DNA from: Physocladia obscura
Taxonomy: Eukaryota; Chytridiomycota; Chytridiomycetes; Chytridiales; Chytriomycetaceae
NCBI GenBank assembly: GCA_027596945.1
Contig: JADGJH010000788.1
Coordinates: forward strand, 1-14,424
Direction: 5' to 3'
Length of the DNA stretch: 14,424 bases
Shown: one piece after another, positions 9,000 through 14,424 of the stretch
Position numbering within the stretch: the first letter of the stretch is position 1
How the letters are laid out: each line of letters begins with the position of its first letter
Notes under the pieces: model-generated
Database searches by the model: none
The model's input: the letters and a program-made list of their open reading frames with translations, nothing else
Told to the model about the DNA's origin: nothing
Translations under genes and position numbers: made by a program

Positions 9000-9421
9000 G
9001 TCACTGGATTTTTCTTCAAAGCGAAAAAAGCCGAGTAAATGCAACTAGATGACAAACTCAACAATAAGCGTTCTATTTCCCTCGACGTATCTTTTGCTTG
9101 TTTTTCTTACAAAATTACAGAAAGGTATTCTTTTTGTTGAGAACATCTGCATTGAAGAACAATGGCAAGAAACAACAAAAACTTCGAGTTTATTCCAACG
9201 TAATCCTCCAACAAAGCTTTTATCAGCCGTTACAACGCGTTTACTCGCCGTCACTAATAGCATCCAAAAACACGACAGTGTCGCATGATTGTCGAAAATA
9301 CTGCGGTTACACCAAATCTGCCACAGGAGGTGAAAAACAAAAAACAGAAACAGATTTGCACAATATCAATTACAAATAAAAGCAGGCAAATGGCGCGGTT
9401 ATACAATACAACACAACTGAA
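9000..9421. promoter_or_regulatory. Divergent promoter region between the complex I and coiled-coil genes
   Basis: The two genes point away from each other, so this 422-nt stretch should contain both promoters. The complex I start sits in a CATG (8997-9000), so a plus-strand ATG overlaps the minus-strand ATG; the plus frame closes after 16 codons. Two overlapping plus frames (9049-9288, containing NPPTKLLSAVTTRLL, and 9098-9379) are open but match nothing I know. They may be chance, upstream ORFs, or an unrecognised 5' exon of the coiled-coil gene. No CCAAT or TATA element stands out. Confidence 0.45.
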
Positions 9422-10682
9422 ATGACTCCATTCATTGTTAGTCCCAACAATATCTTGAGCAATAGCAATACAGAATTAATTCCCAACCAATACCCACTTC
9501 ACGCGCGAACACTTGAAATACTAGCAATGAAACCAGCATTTCAATTCCAAACTGACCAAATTGAAGAAATGAAGGCCTTCAAAGCAACAGTGTTTGAGGA
9601 AATGAAGACTCTGAAACACCAACTTACCACGTTAGCTGCCGAACGGGAAAGAATGAAGGACGAGCACGCAAAAATTGTCGTATTCCATCAAAAAGAAAAC
9701 GCGCGCTTGAGAGACGGGAACTCCAGTTTGGAGCTAGTACGCTCTTTGGAGCGCGAAAATCGGCGACTTGCTGATGATTTGAAAATATTTATGGCACAAA
9801 GCGAGCAACAGAAGGTTAGGAAGTGGTAGCGAGTAGTACTAACAGTTTTATTTTCCGTTAAAATAATTTCAAGATTTGTTATTCATTTTTTATTTTTGAC
9901 TGATTTGTTTTTTAGGAAATCATCAAAGATTTGGAAATAAACTTGTCCCTCCAAAAAGCAAAACTACGCCATGCCAACGAGAGTAATGACCTCAAGCAAA
10001 AAATCATACAAGTAACTTTCCTCTCCTCATAATCCCCCAAAAACTGATTATTTTCTGATAAACAGGAGTTTGAAAAACGTGCAACAGAAAACACAGACGA
10101 ATACGATGCCAAGCAAATCTCTGTACTCCGCGAATTCCAAGCCCATCGTCTCCAAGACCTATACCAGAAATCACGTCGGCATTTAGAAGTCGAGCGAAAG
10201 CAAAACGATTTGCTGCGGAGGACATTAACAGAGAGTCAGAATGCATATGTAGTTGAGGCATTGAAGGCAGATGTGGCAGCTTTGATGGAAGAAAATTTGA
10301 AGTTGAGAAAGGATAACATAGCAATGAGGGTTGGTGTTTTTTTGTTCACTTTTTAAATAAAAAACAAAACAAAATATAGAATATTCAATTCCATCAAGAA
10401 AAAGAAATCCTCACACTCACAGAATCAAACCAAAAACAAACAATCCAAGATCTAGACCAAAAAATACATCTTCTGAAAGCTCAAATCAGCAAAATGGAAA
10501 CACGAGAAAAAGAAATGCGCCTAGTTAATTCATCATATATTCCCCAACAATTAAAGCACTACGCTACAACTGGTCTTCTTGATCATTCTCGAATGCCATC
10601 AACAATGACAAGCAAATTTTCAAACTCATTGATGATCCAACCTTCTCATTCTTCTGTTTGGAGTACAGAAAATAAAAATTAA
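9422..10682 (+). CDS. Coiled-coil protein of unknown function (4 exons, 351 aa)
   Basis: Exons: 9422-9814, 9916-10011, 10066-10329 and 10380-10682 (TAA). Introns of 100, 54 and 50 nt are all phase 0 with GT-AG borders. The start is the first ATG of the exon; the frame is open upstream only to a TAA at 9377-9379, so a further 5' exon cannot be excluded. After about 40 polar residues, residues about 45-300 are nearly continuous heptad-like helix, for example LELVRSLERENRRLADDLK and VEALKADVAALMEENLKLRK. The last 50 residues are Ser/Thr-rich with no domain I recognise. There is no signal peptide or membrane span. Such proteins are often cytoskeletal, centrosomal, ciliary or vesicle tethers, but nothing here decides between these. 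The consistent phase and the rise in GC over the exons support a real gene. Confidence 0.75.
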
Positions 10683-11361
10683 AACTAATATAAAATATAT
10701 TTCTTATTCTTTCTTGTGCGAGAAAAAATAATGGGGTATGATTGAAAAAGCGTAGAAAGAGCAAAGTAAAGCTCGTTCATTTAATTTTGAAAGTGAATTA
10801 AATAACTGCACTAGGTTTAATTCTCGATATTGCAAAATTAAGTATAATTTGCATTTTTCATATCAACCTTAACCAGCTGAGAATTTGCTTTGCTTGACAG
10901 GCACATGATAAATACAAGGTTCTAACAAGACAACCTTATCTCTTATAAATTCAAATTTGTAAACAGTATGATGTTACAATTAGAAATAAAATCAAATAAA
11001 GGAATCAACAAAAATAAAATAACATAGAATAATTATAAGATAAATAGTTTGATATAAGAAGTAGATTGAATTTCACACTTGCTATTGCTCTTGCTCTTTC
11101 TCTCCTACTACTCATACTTAAATTTTCTCAGCAATGAAGTTGTGACTGTTATTACAATTATTCAAAAACATTTGAGTAATCCAAACTTCAAAACACACCA
11201 ATATAACCATTAGTCAAAATTGTGTTTTCACAAAATTTAAAATTTTTTATTTAAATGAGAAAATCAGGAAATTTTTTTTTTTTTTTGGCTGTTTAAGTTT
11301 TTGGGAAAAAAAAACAAATTACACAAATTGAGTAGATCTTCAATCTCAAATACTGCAATAT
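10683..11361. other. Very AT-rich intergenic stretch
   Basis: No coding frame or RNA gene is seen. The first bases are the 3' flank of the coiled-coil gene; an AATAAA overlaps its last codons. A pyrimidine-rich CTTGCTATTGCTCTTGCTCT run lies near 11080-11100 and a T15 run at 11272-11286. Confidence 0.5.
11272..11286 (+). repeat. T15 homopolymer
   Basis: Fifteen consecutive T residues in AT-rich DNA just upstream of the LINE-like fossil. No function is assigned. Confidence 0.8.
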
Positions 11362-12443
11362 TTGGCTGCCTTAACTCAGCCTTATACAATTTGTACACAA
11401 TTCACTTTCAGAACAGAAAACACAAAATTTGCCATAGAATATGAAGGACGCACAACCAGAGACAACAGAATGGAAGAAAATGAAAACTGCACAAATTATA
11501 CCTCAGAGAATAAAGAACCAAAAATGGTAGAATTTGACTGTGGAAATGAAGATTTTGACTACAAAACAACAACAGACAAAAAAAACCAAAAGCAGACCAA
11601 CTTGGCAAAAAGAGTCAAACACAATGCAAAACAAGAAGAGTTTATGAAATATTTAGAGTAATCAATGATGAAAATGCAGAACCACAATCAGAACAAGAAA
11701 ATGTGGTGGCTGAAGACATGTTGATGAATAATAGCACAATACACTCAATGGAAGGATCAGCAGAACTGCAACCAATAAAACCTGCACTAATTATATTGGA
11801 AAATACAGATATAAGCCACAGGGAAGTAGAAAAAATTACTGATGAAATGAGAGCAGATGGGAAAAAGCAGGCAAAGAAATACTTTAAAACATTTAACCAA
11901 ATACCAATAGCAATTAGCACAAATAATGGCATTCAAATCACCAAAGATCAAATATACAGTGATGGTTCATACATAACAAGCAAAGATGGCACTCCTAGTA
12001 TAGCAGGAGGCGTACATGTCAATAGTGGAAGAAACACAGGCAAAAATATTAGCTTTAAACCAAATTTGCATCTTCCACTAAAGTTGAAAGAATTGCATCT
12101 TAAATTGCCTTAATTACTTGAGGTGAAGCAGAAAAAATGATAGATAATGCAAATGTAATCACAAAATACAACTACAAACAAGACTGGCAAATGCAATATG
12201 GTACATCAATTACAGCTCAGATAGCCAGAAATAGAGAAGGACCACCAACAGTTTTTAGTAAAAAGCACACACTTAGGCATTGAAGGCAATGAGGCTGCTG
12301 ATTTTTTAGCAGCAGAAGGTCATAAAGAAGAAGAAGTCACAACAGAAGCAAAAGTCTGCCACCATTCTCATTTCTTCATTGAGAAACAATGTCAACAAAA
12401 ATTTTTATGTATTTTTATGTTAATTGCACTAATTGCTTTGTAG
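11362..12443 (+). pseudogene. Degenerate LINE-type retroelement fragment with RNase H domain
   Basis: Two signature pieces of a type I RNase H lie in the same + frame. IYSDGSYI (about 11950-11975) is the first catalytic Asp motif, and GGVHV follows it. VKSTHLGIEGNEAADFLAAE (from 12258) is the end of the domain, with its last catalytic Asp. Between them TAA at 12111-12113 and TGA/TAG at 12138-12143 break the frame, and the middle of the domain is scrambled. The Glu-rich, Asn-rich frame 11362-11661 probably feeds into the RNase H frame by a frameshift near 11640; it has no recognised domain. RNase H degrades RNA in RNA:DNA hybrids during retrotransposition. No reverse transcriptase motifs are visible, so this is a truncated or eroded copy. 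LTR retroelements also carry RNase H, but the IEGNEAAD form is typical of LINE-encoded versions. Confidence 0.65.
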
Positions 12444-12836
12444 TAATAATCTCCTACCACAGAGATATCAAATTTGTCATGGCCACCAATGAATGTGGTG
12501 GTACTTGTTTCTGGAGCTATTGACTTCAGATTCAGCAAAATCTTGTCAGAAAACTTGAAGTGAAAATTTGATAATGCAAATTTTCTTGTTGCCAACAGAG
12601 AAGGATTTCTTGAAGACAATTCAATTTTCCTGTTTACATAATATTACTTTTGTGGGTATACTTCTAAATTGGACTCTTGCAGATAAAATTTTCCCCAAGA
12701 AAAGACTTGTAAAATCTCTGCAACATCGGTGAAGACCTGCCATGAAATACACCAGCCCCTCACCATTTATCAAAATTGGTTTGCTAATGTCATTTGAGTT
12801 TTTCACCTTCTTTTTACTTACACCTTGATTTCTCAT
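12392..12836 (-). pseudogene. Possible decayed coding sequence in two minus-strand frames
   Basis: Two neighbouring open frames (12836-12621 and 12619-12392, offset by one base) read protein-like sequence such as LINGEGLVYFMAGLHRCCRD and, further on, TTTFIGGHDKFDISVVGDYY. Their composition is less biased than the surrounding DNA, as expected for an old gene broken by a frameshift. I do not recognise the family. It overlaps the end of the RNase H fossil in the opposite direction, so it may belong to another nested repeat. Chance ORFs remain quite possible. Confidence 0.25.
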
Positions 12837-13635
12837 AGAATATGGATCATCTTGTTGCTGCCACCTCTGTTCAGGCCCAATTTGCAGTCACTCTTATTTC
12901 CATGATTGTGTCTAGTTCTAGTTCAGAGAATTCTTTAATTTTGATACTGGGAACCTCAACATTAGTTCCCTGCCACATTTAATCTCAATGTCTTTAATCT
13001 TTGCACTTCAACCACACCATTTTTAACTTGGTTTATTGATTGCAAGCAAGTTTGGTTGAGACTGATATTCCCAAAAATAGACCACTGGTATAGACATAAC
13101 TGACAGTTTTGCAACGTCAATCCAGTTGAAACTTTTTATAGAATTGAACAAATAATAAATAATAAAATTTTTAAACTACAAAGGAGTATGACTCAAGTCT
13201 AATTGATTTGTCACTCTATTTCTTAGAAGTTATTCTTCTAATTGGTCAACTGTATTTCTAAATCCTGCACCAAGACTGAAATTTTGCTCTATGTATTTAA
13301 AGTAAATTGCTGTATGTAGCTGGGGAGCAAGTGTACAGTTTCAGTAAGTTGTAGAAAATAATAAGTTTTGCTGGTATCTGCAGTGACTTGAGTCAATTAA
13401 TTCAATACTTTCTTTCTCAGAACTAAATGATAAGAGTTCAAGATGGAAGTATGGGAAATAGTCGGAGTAGAAGTTTAATACTTAATGAATACTTGTTTTT
13501 CTATTTTATTTGATAAAATCAATAATAAAGAAAATAAAATAGTTGAGTTTAAGTGGTTTTTGAAGTGGAAAGAAAAAGAAAGAAAACAAATAAAAAACAC
13601 TTAGAGAAAGAAAAATGGTTGGAAAGCAGTTGGAA

Positions 13636-13659
13636 ATTGTTTGAATTGTTTGAATTGTT
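13636..13659 (+). repeat. 9-bp tandem repeat, about 2.6 copies
   Basis: The unit ATTGTTTGA occurs twice in full and once in part (ATTGTT). It is a minor microsatellite-like repeat. Confidence 0.8.
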
Positions 13660-14410
13660 ATTGGGTTCTTGAAGTTAATAGAAGGCTTGAGGAATTTCTA
13701 GAAAATTCTTCAAGAAAAATTTGATTAGCAATCTAATTTATAACAATATCCACATTTTCAAAAAATAGGGTTAAAATCAAACTGCACAAAAGTTTGGAGA
13801 ACTTCTGAAATTATTGGTGTTGAATCCACTCTCATATTTTTCTCACTTGCTTGGCCTGTTGTTTCACTAACCCAAACATGAATTTGATTGGATTGAAAAA
13901 AATGCAATTTGCAAGAAGAAATATGACAACAATACCAAGACTGCACAAAAAGTTAACAATTTGTGGGTGACAATAAATTTTTGCACCATCAAGAATCTAA
14001 AATGAGTAAAATCCAGGACACTGTTGAACAGCCAGGGGTAGCTTTTTTTCATTTCAGAAAAACCCAAAATAAAATTTTTCTGTAACTCCCCAAAATACAG
14101 TACCAACTAAAACTTTCAGGAATAAAAGATCAGATAATAGAAACTTGATTTTTATTCTTTTATACTACTATACTGCTGCACAAACTGAGTAGGTGCCATT
14201 TGAACTTCCACATCTCCACAAAATCACCCCAAAATTTCCATTTTTTTTGGGTGAGTGTCCTGATTAACAGCCTTGTTTTAGATCCAATAAAATTCACTGT
14301 TGGAAAAGCATTTTTAATTGTCTATTCAATTTATTTCTTTAGACTCAAGCTATAGTATTCACAAAGTCTAAAATAGTACCATATCAAAAGAATTTTCAAA
14401 AAAATTTATT

Positions 14411-14424
14411 AAAAAAAAAAAAAA
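14411..14424 (+). repeat. Poly(A) run at the window edge
   Basis: The window ends in 14 A residues after TTATT. It could be a retroelement tail, a homopolymer where an assembly broke, or the start of a longer run beyond the window. Confidence 0.6.

Larger units (their letters stand above)
12837..14424. other. AT-rich repeat-like terminal stretch, no gene supported
   Basis: Short minus-strand frames at 13758-13946 and 13867-14106 are rich in Phe, Leu and Ile as expected from AT-rich DNA, and overlap each other; I do not accept them as genes. A minus-strand read near 12890-12980 (KIKEFSELELDTIMEIRV) may extend the decayed sequence at 12392-12836. No RNA gene or transposon terminus was recognised. 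Confidence 0.4.

Noticed and set aside
9912..10324. Minus-strand ORFs of 66 and 106 codons
   Set aside because: They are antisense to exons 2 and 3 of the coiled-coil gene and show no domain.
13867..14106. Hydrophobic minus-strand ORF resembling a membrane protein
   Set aside because: Its Phe/Leu richness follows from A/T-rich sequence and it overlaps another chance frame.
1..14424. CRISPR array, bacterial operon or tRNA/rRNA genes
   Set aside because: No regularly spaced repeats, no ribosome-binding sites or operon structure, and no conserved RNA gene motifs were found. The spliced genes show the DNA is eukaryotic.

Overview
The window comes from a nuclear genome of an intron-bearing eukaryote. 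It is AT-rich, its genes carry short GT-AG introns (50-376 nt), and it encodes a mitochondrial-targeted complex I subunit and an actin-binding coactosin. Intron size, AT content and a LINE-like RNase H fossil fit an early-diverging fungus, for example the Mucoromycota/Glomeromycotina range. This placement is an inference and is not proven by any single gene.

Layout. (1) Nt 1-2440 looks like a decayed piece of a compact, virus-like or mobile element. It has an SF1 (Pif1/RecD-like) helicase joined to an HNH nuclease, then 95 nt later a SIAH-like RING/zinc-finger protein, both on the + strand. Both frames are interrupted by in-frame stops while the codons beyond the stops stay recognisable. A short minus-strand frame ends 2 nt after the last RING-frame stop. 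(2) A GC-rich block (about 2470-2780) and a 23-bp direct repeat lie before an intact orphan gene of 230 codons on the minus strand (2871-3563). (3) Nt 3564-4854 holds no gene I can support. (4) A coactosin gene, which no single ORF reveals, assembles from six exons (4855-6107, +; 146 aa). (5) Convergent to it is a complete seven-exon gene for the 75/78-kDa Fe-S subunit of mitochondrial complex I (8999-6330, -; 730 aa), with all 12 cluster ligands present. (6) A 422-nt divergent spacer separates it from a four-exon coiled-coil gene (9422-10682, +; 351 aa) that I do not recognise. (7) Nt 10683-14424 is very AT-rich and repeat-like, with a degenerate LINE-type RNase H fossil (about 11362-12443), a possible minus-strand coding fossil, and a terminal poly(A) run at the window edge.

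The three spliced genes are ordinary host genes whose products do not obviously work together. The most unusual part is the left end: a helicase-HNH fusion beside a SIAH-like ubiquitin ligase, both decaying, partly in a way that looks like CpG deamination. No CRISPR arrays, tRNA or rRNA genes were seen. All exon joins were worked out by hand from reading frame, GT-AG borders and family knowledge, without transcript data.
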